Positions 48,001 to 57,700 of a stretch of 64,000 bases of DNA are shown in pieces. Positions within the stretch are counted from its first letter, which is position 1. Each line of letters opens with the position of its first letter. The position numbers and the translations under genes are program-made. This DNA comes from Planctomycetota bacterium. Lineage in GTDB: Bacteria; Planctomycetota; Phycisphaerae; Sedimentisphaerales; Anaerobacaceae. Location: the NCBI GenBank assembly GCA_019456145.1, contig VRUL01000014.1, forward strand, positions 1-64,000, in the 5' to 3' direction. Below the pieces are notes generated by a model. It did not search any database. It was not told the origin of the DNA and was given only the letters and a program-made list of their open reading frames with translations.

Positions 48001-51000
48001 AAGGTCCGTCCGTACTCGACTACAGCGTACGTGATGCGGTTGTCCTGCATGGTATTGGCAAACTGTAGTCCGTCCCATATGGGGCCGGTATTGGGCGTGC
48101 GAGTAAAGCGAATCAATTCGTATTCTGTGCCCTCAGCAAGAAGCCGACCCCCATTGACGATAATACTGACACCGGAATCAAAAAACAGTGTCGTACCCGG
48201 CTCAATCGTCAGTGTCTTCCCAGCGTTTACGACCACGTCGCCCGTTACATTCCATGGACCGGAAGCTGCGTCAAGCGTTGTATCTGCCGTAAGCGTGCCG
48301 AAAATATCTGTAACGTTGCCGTCATCGTACCAAATGTCGATATACCCACACTCCAACTCCTTGCCGGTTCCATTGGGGCCATCGAATGTTTGCACGATAA
48401 TACGGTTGATGCCGGGGTTCAGGGTAATATCGGTGCCTCCAGCGATCGACCACTTGCACTGCCCATTGTTCAGGTTACCGTAGATCGGCGACCAGTCGGC
48501 CGGCTGACCGTTTACACGCACCGACCGGGTTTCGATTGCATTTGCCGTTCCATTGACATTGTTGAGAGTGGCAACGGATCCAGTGGTGCGATAATATCCG
48601 CTGTTCTGTAGTAAGTCGCTGGCAATCGTAAACTCCTGCGGGATTAACGAGAGCACATGTGCATTGCGAGCCTGGACGAAATTCTTGATCTGATTGATTT
48701 TTGCGACAGGGACGAAGTCACCGAGGAGTTCACCCAGGAACGGCCTGAAGCGCTCAAAAGAGAAAGTCGTCTCAATGAGATCCTTCAAGTGCCAGTAATA
48801 GCGCGGTACAAACTGAGGGTGTGTAAGGAGACGATTAAGTGCCGGAACCGCTGCGGCATCGAAGATGCCATTAGTGGCACTGCCGGTGCCCTGTCCCAGC
48901 CCAAATATTGAATCCAAGTCATGCTGAATAAGCACAAACCGGGGGTCGGCGATACCACGATAGAGGTAGTAGTCATCACCGTTGCCACTGGCAAGGGTGG
49001 TTTCGACGTTGTTCATTACGGTGTTGATAGCAATGAAACGAATCCACTGTTCTACTTTAAGGACCCGATTTACCTCCTGGACATATATCGCATCCGGGGT
49101 GTTTGAAAGGACGTCGGTTAGCTCAATTAAGTCAGACCAGTCATCCTCTGCGGTATTAGTCCTCTTAAAGTAGTTTTGGCGGTAGGGATCGGGGTCAGAT
49201 CCCTCGTAGCGAAGGTCAGCCTGGCGTGTTATCCTCATGCATTTGTAGGCGTTTCCATCATCATTGTCAGGGTAATGTTTGCCGACAAAGTCATTGTCAA
49301 CGACCTCGATGTGAACATAAGAGCCATAATGCTCATTCCAATCACCAGGATAATCGAGCAATACATTCCGGCCATTAATCCTAACCTGTACAGCAGTAGC
49401 CACAGGCTGCGCAAGTCCTGACATACGAAAGATTGTATTACCTACTATCTGAAGGTAGGTATACTTAGTGTTCAGATTTATTGCTGTGACATCTTTCCAT
49501 GACCGGTCGTGTGGAATGTTGACCCGATAGTTATTCGGGGGATTGTTTCGGCTTCCGTGTCCGCGATTGCGTACGCCGAGGTTGTAACGCGTTTTCTTAT
49601 CCACGCCGTCGACGCTGATCAACGTGGTATTCATCTGTGAGTCCGGCCCATTCGATGAGCTATGTGTCCCGATATATTCCAGTCTGCCCCACTCCATTCC
49701 GGTCATAATCAGATAATAAATCGGCTGGCTGCCCGGGTCCCAGTCCGCCTCGGGGTCGAACGAATCATCCACATGGTAAAGGGCGTTGGTTACCTGCTCA
49801 GGCGAGCCATCTATGAAGCTCGGTGGGGGCCATGTACGAAAATAAAAGCCAGCGTCTCTGGCCTCGATAAAGAATTCGATAATTGTACCATCGGGCTGAG
49901 CTGGTATTTGTGCACCGTACTCCCCATCACCGGGATCGTCATCGTCATGTGCTCCATCGTCATACATTGTCAGTTTATTATAGTCGGCAGGGTTGTAATT
50001 CGGGTATATATCTACACCTTGATATACTGATACATCAACTCGATAGTGAAGCGTTACCGTGAGTCCGATCGTCATTTCATCGATGATGTCAGCCGTTACT
50101 GTCACCGTGTCATTGGGCCCGGGAATTCTGGGACGGTGCTTAACATCCTGAATCATAGGTGCGATGTTACCCGACGCCACTGAGTTTATCGCCCCTGGGG
50201 TTCCTCCTGTATTCAAACTTGCCGCCCAATTCTGCGCATACTTGTTGGACAGTTCCGGATTGATCAACTCCAGCGACTTTCCGCCGCCGTCGTGCTCAGA
50301 TGCCCAGATCCAGCCCCTGTGGCCACCATACTCCTGCGGGCCCAACTCACGCGTCCCCCACTCCCCCTGGTCGGCATATCTGACGCGGTCAATCATTATA
50401 TCCATAGCGTCAATTAGCCTGATTGCCTCACCAGAATTGCTCAGCCTTCCGTCCCAGCCACCAATAACATTTGTAACACCCGGATATTTGGCCGTGAACG
50501 TGTTTACATCGGCTGCCACTACAAGGTATTGTCCCACACCAATTGTCACATCGTTTGGAAAAGCAAAGTCCACGCCATCACTAAATCGCCACCCCGAGAA
50601 GTTAACCAACTCGTTGCCATTGTTAAACAACTCAATATACTCCTCTCGAAGATTCTCAGGCTCGATGGTCCCGGAAGTAGAATGATAGGAATGGTACATA
50701 ATCTCGTTGATGTAGATACCGATATCTTCGAGCTTATTGGGCTTTCCAGGAGTGGGATTAACAAAGAATTGCCAGTTATCGTTGGCATCAGGGTAGCGAC
50801 CATAGGATGTATCTGATTGCTGCGGAAAGAAGAATTCTATGGCATCTATAAGGACTCCCTCTTCACTAATCAGGCCGACATCCTCACCACCACCGGCAGC
50901 CAGAGCAAAATTGACATGAAGAGGCCCCTGCATGGGAGTGTTATCGGCCCATATCAGCATGTAGCCGCCCGGCGCTATGGTAGTTATTTCAGGAGACCCG

Positions 51001-51440
51001 TAGGGAATTTGCCACCAACTCAACGGAACATCTATATCATCCGCCAGGTACATACCGGCTATATCAATTGCCTCATCCCCGTAGTTGTAGATTTCGATCC
51101 AGTCATCATAATTACCGTACTCGTCCGGTATGAAGTTATTGTTCTTGGCCATAAACTCGTTGACCACGAGCGTGATTTGTGTGTTTTCCTGTGCCCAGTT
51201 CCCAGCCAACAAGGTAAAATCTGGCATAGTTACGCCAGGTACACCATCCAGATCTGCTTCACAGTCTGGGGCGAAACAGCCTGGATCCAGCCAACGTTCG
51301 AAAAAAAGACGCAGGTCATGTGAATCAACTTTGCAGTCCTGATTCTGATCGCCTACAGGGCACTGCTGGGCACCAGCCAAAACAGCCAAATACAAGACTA
51401 ACACAAATGATAAGAACGATGTTTTAACGGATATATATAT
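45012..51440 (-). CDS. Giant secreted dockerin/LTD/CotH/beta-helix protein, probable ATA start
   Basis: About 2142 residues if started at ATA 51440; the first canonical start (GTG 51404) gives 2130 but leaves a 13-residue leader with no basic end. AGGAG lies 7 bases before the ATA, exactly as before the ATG of the paralogue at 59797, and the reading frame continues the aligned signal peptide. Order (ATA numbering): dockerin-like repeats 29-82; LTDs about 90-215 and 240-400; CotH kinase-like domain about 555-950 with IQHDLDSIFG near 837; right-handed beta-helix about 1063-1403; LTDs near 1525 and 1669; jelly roll near 1817; LTD near 1993 to the C-terminus. Its 3' 3.1 kb is nearly identical to the paralogue's. 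Confidence 0.72.
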   Translation of the reverse strand: MYISVKTSFLSFVLVLYLAVLAGAQQCPVGDQNQDCKVDSHDLRLFFERWLDPGCFAPDCEADLDGVPGVTMPDFTLLAGNWAQENTQITLVVNEFMAKNNNFIPDEYGNYDDWIEIYNYGDEAIDIAGMYLADDIDVPLSWWQIPYGSPEITTIAPGGYMLIWADNTPMQGPLHVNFALAAGGGEDVGLISEEGVLIDAIEFFFPQQSDTSYGRYPDANDNWQFFVNPTPGKPNKLEDIGIYINEIMYHSYHSTSGTIEPENLREEYIELFNNGNELVNFSGWRFSDGVDFAFPNDVTIGVGQYLVVAADVNTFTAKYPGVTNVIGGWDGRLSNSGEAIRLIDAMDIMIDRVRYADQGEWGTRELGPQEYGGHRGWIWASEHDGGGKSLELINPELSNKYAQNWAASLNTGGTPGAINSVASGNIAPMIQDVKHRPRIPGPNDTVTVTADIIDEMTIGLTVTLHYRVDVSVYQGVDIYPNYNPADYNKLTMYDDGAHDDDDPGDGEYGAQIPAQPDGTIIEFFIEARDAGFYFRTWPPPSFIDGSPEQVTNALYHVDDSFDPEADWDPGSQPIYYLIMTGMEWGRLEYIGTHSSSNGPDSQMNTTLISVDGVDKKTRYNLGVRNRGHGSRNNPPNNYRVNIPHDRSWKDVTAINLNTKYTYLQIVGNTIFRMSGLAQPVATAVQVRINGRNVLLDYPGDWNEHYGSYVHIEVVDNDFVGKHYPDNDDGNAYKCMRITRQADLRYEGSDPDPYRQNYFKRTNTAEDDWSDLIELTDVLSNTPDAIYVQEVNRVLKVEQWIRFIAINTVMNNVETTLASGNGDDYYLYRGIADPRFVLIQHDLDSIFGLGQGTGSATNGIFDAAAVPALNRLLTHPQFVPRYYWHLKDLIETTFSFERFRPFLGELLGDFVPVAKINQIKNFVQARNAHVLSLIPQEFTIASDLLQNSGYYRTTGSVATLNNVNGTANAIETRSVRVNGQPADWSPIYGNLNNGQCKWSIAGGTDITLNPGINRIIVQTFDGPNGTGKELECGYIDIWYDDGNVTDIFGTLTADTTLDAASGPWNVTGDVVVNAGKTLTIEPGTTLFFDSGVSIIVNGGRLLAEGTEYELIRFTRTPNTGPIWDGLQFANTMQDNRITYAVVEYGRTLDGMVGLDQSNLLLDHVTLDQTDRRRISTLDSSLIVRNSIFTNIFDFGQAPTGDNICEHIWGAAPTTGHFIIEKNVFGTITGHNDAIDVDGNTRPAPVIQILNNVFLGGGDDALDLEGDAHIEGNVFMHYHKDQFNTGSGNANVISAGGGYEYVVVSNVFYDMDHVAQIKSDSFMTFVNNTVVDANISALYFLRPTSTTDYGRGAYVDGSIFWNTELVFDRFTGTTDLTINQSIVSSDWHSYGVGNIDADPIFVDPNVDFHLKSMSPAIGTGPCNLDMGAYVPAGAAICGEPDEVTYHTDATLTVGGPGITHYKYSVNEPNGSWSQELSVAVPIDMNGLTDGNSYTVYAIGKNSAGVWQSQDNATTSRTWTVDTSYRHLVINEILAHSDGTDPDLIELYYDGPSLLILLGMGLTDDPCDPNKFVFSIDTVNSLIMFPGDYMVLYGDPNVNLKNHLGFALSNEGEGLYLYDKPSNGGELIDSVVFGSQINNFSIGRIGYGGIWKLNQPTFGQANIAQPLGDPAMLKINEWLANEEVLFKDDFIELYNPDPLPVPLSELYLTDNPVTEPYKQQVSPLSFVDGQGFVVFRVDDQNRPGHLDFRLNADGEIIALFDTELNEIDKVFYGPQTTDASQGRTPNGTDNIEFFVLPTPRVANPSVPTVTVTNLIDIDDVWSYEQSNTDLGTSWRAVGYDDTSWPTGAALLYVEYSALPAPKNTLLTLGPRTFYFRRHFTLDVDPNDVASFEYATVIDDGAVVYINGNEVLPRIGMEEGVDIYFNTFSERSVGNAVYEYHPPIPSEYFIKGDNVIAVEVHQTNATSPDIVFGLELDAVATTYDESLDDLLALLDGLRITELMYHDSVSSDYDFIELQNVGDVPLDLNDVSFTNGIEYTFPAITLDVGQYVVVVSNLASFVSRYGTAGINIAGEYTGNLSNGGENIVLKLPWPYEAAIMRFSYNDRWYPTTDGLGLVLEIIDPNAKPATWDDSESWQAAFPTPGNP

Positions 51441-51778
51441 CTTATAACTCCTGCTATGTTATGATTATTTAAGTTGCCTAATCCAGTTTCCATCCTCATA
51501 AATCGGTGGGCTAAACTGATAATTGCCGATCCTGTGAATTATTTACATTGTAACATATATAAAGCAGTTAAGTCAACCGTATTCTGCTCGATAAGTGTCC
51601 TAATGACTGTGTGAATAAAGGTTTAGGCTTGTTCTTGTCAGCAGCACGGTCTTTTCTGCATAACTGTAAAAACAGTATGTACACAAAAAGGAGTGAGCCT
51701 GCCCCAGCTTTTCAGACATGAGTTTGTATGATTCAATTTCTCTATTAACAAACTTTCACATCGACCAGAATAGCATTG
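51441..51778. other. Spacer between the two giant paralogues
   Basis: 338 bases without a gene, holding the predicted promoter of the left paralogue (51547-51576) and a long AT-rich stretch near 51664-51750. Apart from a weak ACTGT-AAAA-ACAGT hairpin at 51663-51676, which might end transcription of the right paralogue, nothing else was seen. Confidence 0.5.
51547..51576 (-). promoter_or_regulatory. Putative promoter of the left giant paralogue
   Basis: Minus-strand TTGACT and TACAAT with an 18-base spacer; 5 of 6 matches in each hexamer. The -10 region is ATATATGTTACAAT. A ~40-base block around it is conserved upstream of the other paralogue. Predicted leader about 100 bases. Confidence 0.55.
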
Positions 51779-54700
51779 TTAGGGATTCCCGGGTGTAGGA
51801 AAGGCTGCCTGCCAGCTCTCTGAGTCGTCCCAGGTGGCCGGCTTTGCATTCGGGTCAATGATCTCCAATACAAAGCCAAGACCATCAGTTGTAGGATACC
51901 AACTGTCGTTATATGAAAACCGCATTATCGCCGCCTCGTAGGGCCAGGGCAGTTTCAGTACAATATTCTCGCCGCCGTTGCTCAATTCGCCGGTGTACTC
52001 ACCGGCAATGTTAATATCCGATGTGCCATAACGTTCTGTAAAGGAAGCCAGGTTACTGTCAACCATAACGTACTGGCCAACATCAAGAGTCATCGCAGGG
52101 AAGGTATACTCAATACCATTGGTAAAACGAACACCATTCATGTCCAGCGGTACATCTCCGACGTTTTGAAGCTCAACGTAATCATAGTCAGGGCTGTTGG
52201 GAGCGTGGTACATCAGTTCGGTGATGCGTAAGCCATCCAAAAGAGCCAAAAGGTCATCAAGGGATTCGTCATACGTTGTTGCAACGGCATCAAGCTCCAG
52301 GCCAAAGACAATGTCGGAGCTTGTGGCGTTGGTCTGATGTACCTCAACGGCGATAACATTATCCCCCTTTATGAAATACCCCGAGGGAATGGGAGGATGG
52401 TATTCATATACAGCATCGCCGACAGTTCGGTTAGCGAAAGTATTGAAGTAAATATCAACTCCCTCCTCCATGCCAATGCGAGGAAGAACCTCATTGCCAT
52501 TGATATAGACTATGGCCCCATCGTCAATGACGGTAGCGTACTCGAAGCTGGTCACATCGTTCGGGTCAATGTTGAGGGTAAAGTGTTTCCGGAAGTAGTA
52601 AGTAGGTCGACCGAGCGTTAAAGGTGTATTCTTGGGCGCCGGCAGAGAGGCACCCTCGACATAAAATAGCGCATCGTCGGTCGGCCATGATGAGTCATTA
52701 TAACCAACGGTACGCCAGGGAGTGCCCAGGTCCGTGTTAGACTGTTCGTAAGACCATACATCATCGATATCAATCAGATTGGTCACGGTAACGGCAGGAG
52801 CTGATGGGTTGGCAACACGGGGGGTTGGCAGCACAAAGAACTCGATGTTGTCTGTCCCATTGGGTGTACGCCCCTGCGAGGCATCGGTAGTCTGCGGCCC
52901 GTAAAACACTTTATCTATCTCATTGAGTTCGGCATCATACAGGGCGATTATTTCACCATCTGCATTGAGTCTGAAATCCAAATGGCCGGGACGGTTCTGA
53001 TCGTCGACCTGGAATACTACGAAGCCTTGACCGGCAATAAAACTCAGCGGGCTAACCTGCTGCTTGTACGGCTCTGTCACAGGATTATCTGTAAGATACA
53101 TACCGCTCAGTTCCACAGGAAAGGCGTAGGGATTATACAGCTCAATAAAGTCGTCTTTGAATGAAACATCTTCGTTGGCAAGCCACTCATTGATCTTGAG
53201 CCCGGCAGGATCGCCGAGCGGCTGGACGATATTGGCCTGTCCAAAAGTAGGCTGATTTAATTTCCAGATGCCGCCATAACCAATACGCCCGATGGAGAAA
53301 TTGTTGATTTGAGAACCGAAAACTAACGAATCAATCACCCCCCCGCCATTAAACGGATTATCATATAGATACAGTCCCTCACCTTCGTTGGACAATGCAA
53401 ATCCGAGATGATTTTTCAAATTCACGTTCGGGTCGCCGTAGAGCACCATGTAATCTCCGGGAAACATAATCAGGTTGTTGACGGTATCGCTGCTAAAGAC
53501 AAACTTGTACGGATCGCATGGGTCATCAGTAAGGCCCATGCCAAGCAAATTAAGTAAGCCCGGCCCATCATAGTATAACTCAATCAGATCCGGATCTGTC
53601 CCATCTGAATGCGCCAAAATTTCATTGATAACCAGATGCCTATAAGAGGTATCGACAGTCCATGTATGTGATGCGGTGGCATTATCCTGGTTTTGCCAAA
53701 CGCCGGCCGAATTCTTGCCGATGGCATAAACGGTATAAGAATTGCCATCAGGCAGACCTGCCATAGCAATGGGGACATTAACATCGAGTTCCACACTCCA
53801 GGGCCAGTTCGGTTCGTTGATGGAATACTTGTAATGCGTGATCCCAGGCCCGCCGACGGTAAGTGCTGCGTTTGTATTGTAGGTTACTTCGTCAGGTTCG
53901 CCGCAGATGACGGCACCAGCCGGGACGTAGGCGCCCATATCGAGGTTGCAAGGCCCAGTTCCGATCGCCGGTGACATAGATTTTAGATGGAAGTCAGCGT
54001 TCGGGTCAACAAAGATGGGATCAGCGTCGATGTTGCCAACGCCGAGGTAGTGCCATTCGGATGGAATAATCGAGTTGTTGATGGCCAGGTCCGTTGTTCC
54101 GGTAAATCTGTCGAATACAAGTGCGGTATTCCAGAAGATGCTGCCATCAACGTATGCCCCACGGCCGTAGTCGGTGGTCGAAGTTGGCCGCAAGAAATAG
54201 AGGGCTGATATATTAGCATCCACCACGGTGTTGTTCACAAACGTCATGAACGAATCGCTCTTGACCTGGGCGACGTGGTCTATATCGTAAAAAACGTTGC
54301 GGACAACGACATAGTCGTAGCCGCCGCCGGCTGACATCACGTTGGAATTGCCGGAACCGGTATTGAACTGGTCCTTGCGGTAGTGCATAAAAACGTTGCC
54401 CTCGATGTGGGCGTCGCCTTCAAGATCGAGTGCATCATCGCCACCGCCGAGGAAGACGTTGTTAAGTATCTGGATTACCGGGGCGGGTCGAGTGTTGCCG
54501 TCAACGTCGATGGCGTCATTGTGACCTGTGATGGTACCGAAAACATTTTTCTCAATGATGAAGTGCCCGGTAGTGGGAGCGGCGCCCCAAATGTGCTCGC
54601 ATATGTTGTCGCCTGTGGGCGCCTGGCCGAAATCGAATATGTTAGTAAAAACCGAGTTGCGGACGATTAAGGAGGAATCCAACGTGCTGATTCTGCGTCT

Positions 54701-57700
54701 GTCCGTATGGTCCAGGGTAACGTGGTCCAACAACAGGTTTGATTGGTCCAGGCCGACCATCCCGTCCATGGTCCGTCCGTACTCGACTACAGCGTATGTG
54801 ATGCGGTTGTCCCGCATGGTATTGACAAACTGTAGTCCGTCCCATATGGTGCCCGTATTGGGCGTGCGAGTAAAGCGAATCAATTCATATTCTGTGCCCT
54901 CAGCAATCAGGCGTCCCTCGATAATAACATTGGTGTACGGCTCGAAGTAGACCGTGGTGCCCGGCATAATGGTTAAGGTAATACCGAACGGAACGGTCAG
55001 CTCGCCAATGATACGGTAAGGGCCCTGCCCAGGCGTCCAGACAGTATCTTCTGTCAGCGAACCATCGGGCAGATTGGGAACACCCTGGTCGAACCAGAAA
55101 TATCCCTGGTCGGTCACGGTCAGGTCGGGATCCGGGTCGGCTGCAGGATCACCAGCGTCTATGCTGGGAGAAGTTATCTGCAGGTGGTAATCGCTATTGA
55201 CCGTGTCGACGAACTGCGGGGCCAGGTTAATGTTGCCGATGCCAGTCCAGGGTTCTCCGAAGACGTTGGAGTAACTGATGTAGACATCGGAATCAAGATA
55301 TGGGGCCTGTGTGTTGACCGGGTCTGTCGCGTCGATGATAGAATTGGTAACGTTCCAGATGATTGTTCCAGTACCAACTCCGTACTTGTTGTGGGACTGG
55401 ATACCGTAATCGGTAACTCCCATGGTTTTTGTCGTAACAATCGTAGTGTGGTCGATATTTACGATGGTCGTAGCGCCTTCGGTTGCCTTGGCTGCAACGC
55501 CGGCAACAGTCGGATCTTCCGGGTTTCTGTTAGTTTCGACGACCAGGCAGTGGTCGATGGTCGTCTCGCCGCCGTAAACGCTTATACCCTTGTCGTTACA
55601 GTCTCTAATGATGAAGTCTTCAACGGTGACTTCTGAACCAAGAGTGTCTACGGCGTCATCGACTATATTAGCCGCCACACCGCCAATCAGGGTACACAGT
55701 TGACCGGACTGCTGACCGTGGATATATATGCCATCGGCATCGTCACCGGCGTGCATATCCGTGATCCAGCTATCCTCGAACAGCAACGCGGTGCCGGATA
55801 TTTCTGGTCCCATGACCGACCTTGCGAACAGGCAGTGGCGGAAAGTCAAGTCTGAGCCGGAGGTGACGTGCATGAGCTTGCCGGCGTTGTCGGTCAACGA
55901 GGCATAGTCGAAGACAAAAGTGGAGTTCGACGCACGAATTGTCGGGCCCGAATTCGAGTGACCAACCGCCGGTGAGTGCCCGGCCTGGGTGATGTTCGTG
56001 TACTGGAATGTGGACGGCCCGGCATTAACGTGGTGGAGTTCGCCCCAGTTATTGCCCGCTGTGTACGCCGTAAAAGTAACCGGCGAGGACGCGGTGCCAA
56101 GTGACTGGATAGCCCCTGCAACGTCAATGTCGGTCCCGTTGGTGCCGGACGATACACCGTCTATTAGCACAAGTGTGCCCGGGTTGAGCGTCAGGGTGAC
56201 GCCGTTGGGAATCGTGAAGTCACCTCCGGTGATGTGGTAGATACCGCTCCATGCTTGGGAACTGCTGAGGATCCCGGAGGCGGTGTTAATCGGCTGGCCG
56301 CTCCAGTCCGTCAAGCCAGCGGTTGCCTGAAGACCTACGACATCGACGGTCAAGGTGAAATTTCCGCTGCCGGTAAAAGTAACCAAGGCACTGCCCAGAC
56401 CGTTGTACAGCGTCACCTGGTTTGTAGAGAGGCTGATGCCCGGATTATCGGAGACCGAAAGAGTGCCCACGGCATCCCACAGCTCGCGCTCAATGCTGTT
56501 GTCGTCCCTTAAGACCTCGACCCGCACCAGAACAGGGACGCCCGGTAAGTAACTATCGCGGACGATTAGGTTTGCATTCAGTCCCACGGCGGCCGCTATT
56601 ATTTGACTATTCTGTGAGCTTGCGCTACCACTTTCTTTCGGATAGTCATTGGTTGATCCTGTATTGTACCAAATGTCAATATATCCGCTTTCGAGTTCCT
56701 TCCCGGTGCCGCCGGGGCCATCGAACGTTTGCACGATGATACGGTTGACGCCCGGGTTCAGGGCTATATTGGAAATGGACCATGTGCCGTTTCTCTGCGA
56801 CCAATCAGAGTCAGCGACTAACTGACCATTTACCAGTACCGAAGAGGTCTCGATTGCGTTAGCCGTGCCATCGAGTGCGGCGGTGTTCGTGTTGGCTTGA
56901 TGTAATCCGTCGACTATCGGTAAACTACTATTAATAGTGAACTGCTGCGGGATTTGTGGAGGATCGCCACTGCCCGGATAGCCACCATATAAAATGCTAT
57001 CAATGCGTTCAGCGAGAAACTCCTTAATGCCGTTTGAACCGTTTATCTCTGAATTAGATGCCCAACCGTCCAGCATACGGTCGACCAGAGGATAAATATT
57101 ATTGAGATCATAGAGTGTATGAATGAGGTCCTCATACTGGTTGTAGTACAGTTTTATGAACTCCGGTTGGCTCAGGAGCCGTTCTAAACCGTCCACCCCA
57201 CCATTGCGATCAACATAGTTGAAGATATTCCAGTCGGGTCTGTAATCATGGTCACCCTGACCAAGCAGAGTGTCCATGTCGTGTGGAAGCAGCCAGAAAC
57301 GTGGATCTTCGACGCCGCGATACATCGCATAGTCATCGCCTCTCCCATCGGTCAAGCCACCCTCCCGGTTGCCCGCCAGAGCATCGGCGGCCAAAAAACG
57401 TGCCCACTGCTCGAGGTCAAGGACCTGTGTTACCTCAGCCAGGAAGTTGGCATCAGAAATGCCTGGATTGTTCAGCTTGTCTATGAGATTAAATAAGTCC
57501 GAGTAATCGTCCTGAGCTGCGTTGGTCTGCTTGGGGTAGTTCTGTCGGTACTCTATCATGTTCAATTTGTAATCCAAATCGGCAAATGTCCGCGGGTCAA
57601 CGCAATTGTCGAAGTATGTACAGCGGTACAGGTTGCCGGCATCATCATCCGGGACATGGTTTTGGGGCCATTCGCTGTCATAATTCTCCAGAGCGATGTA

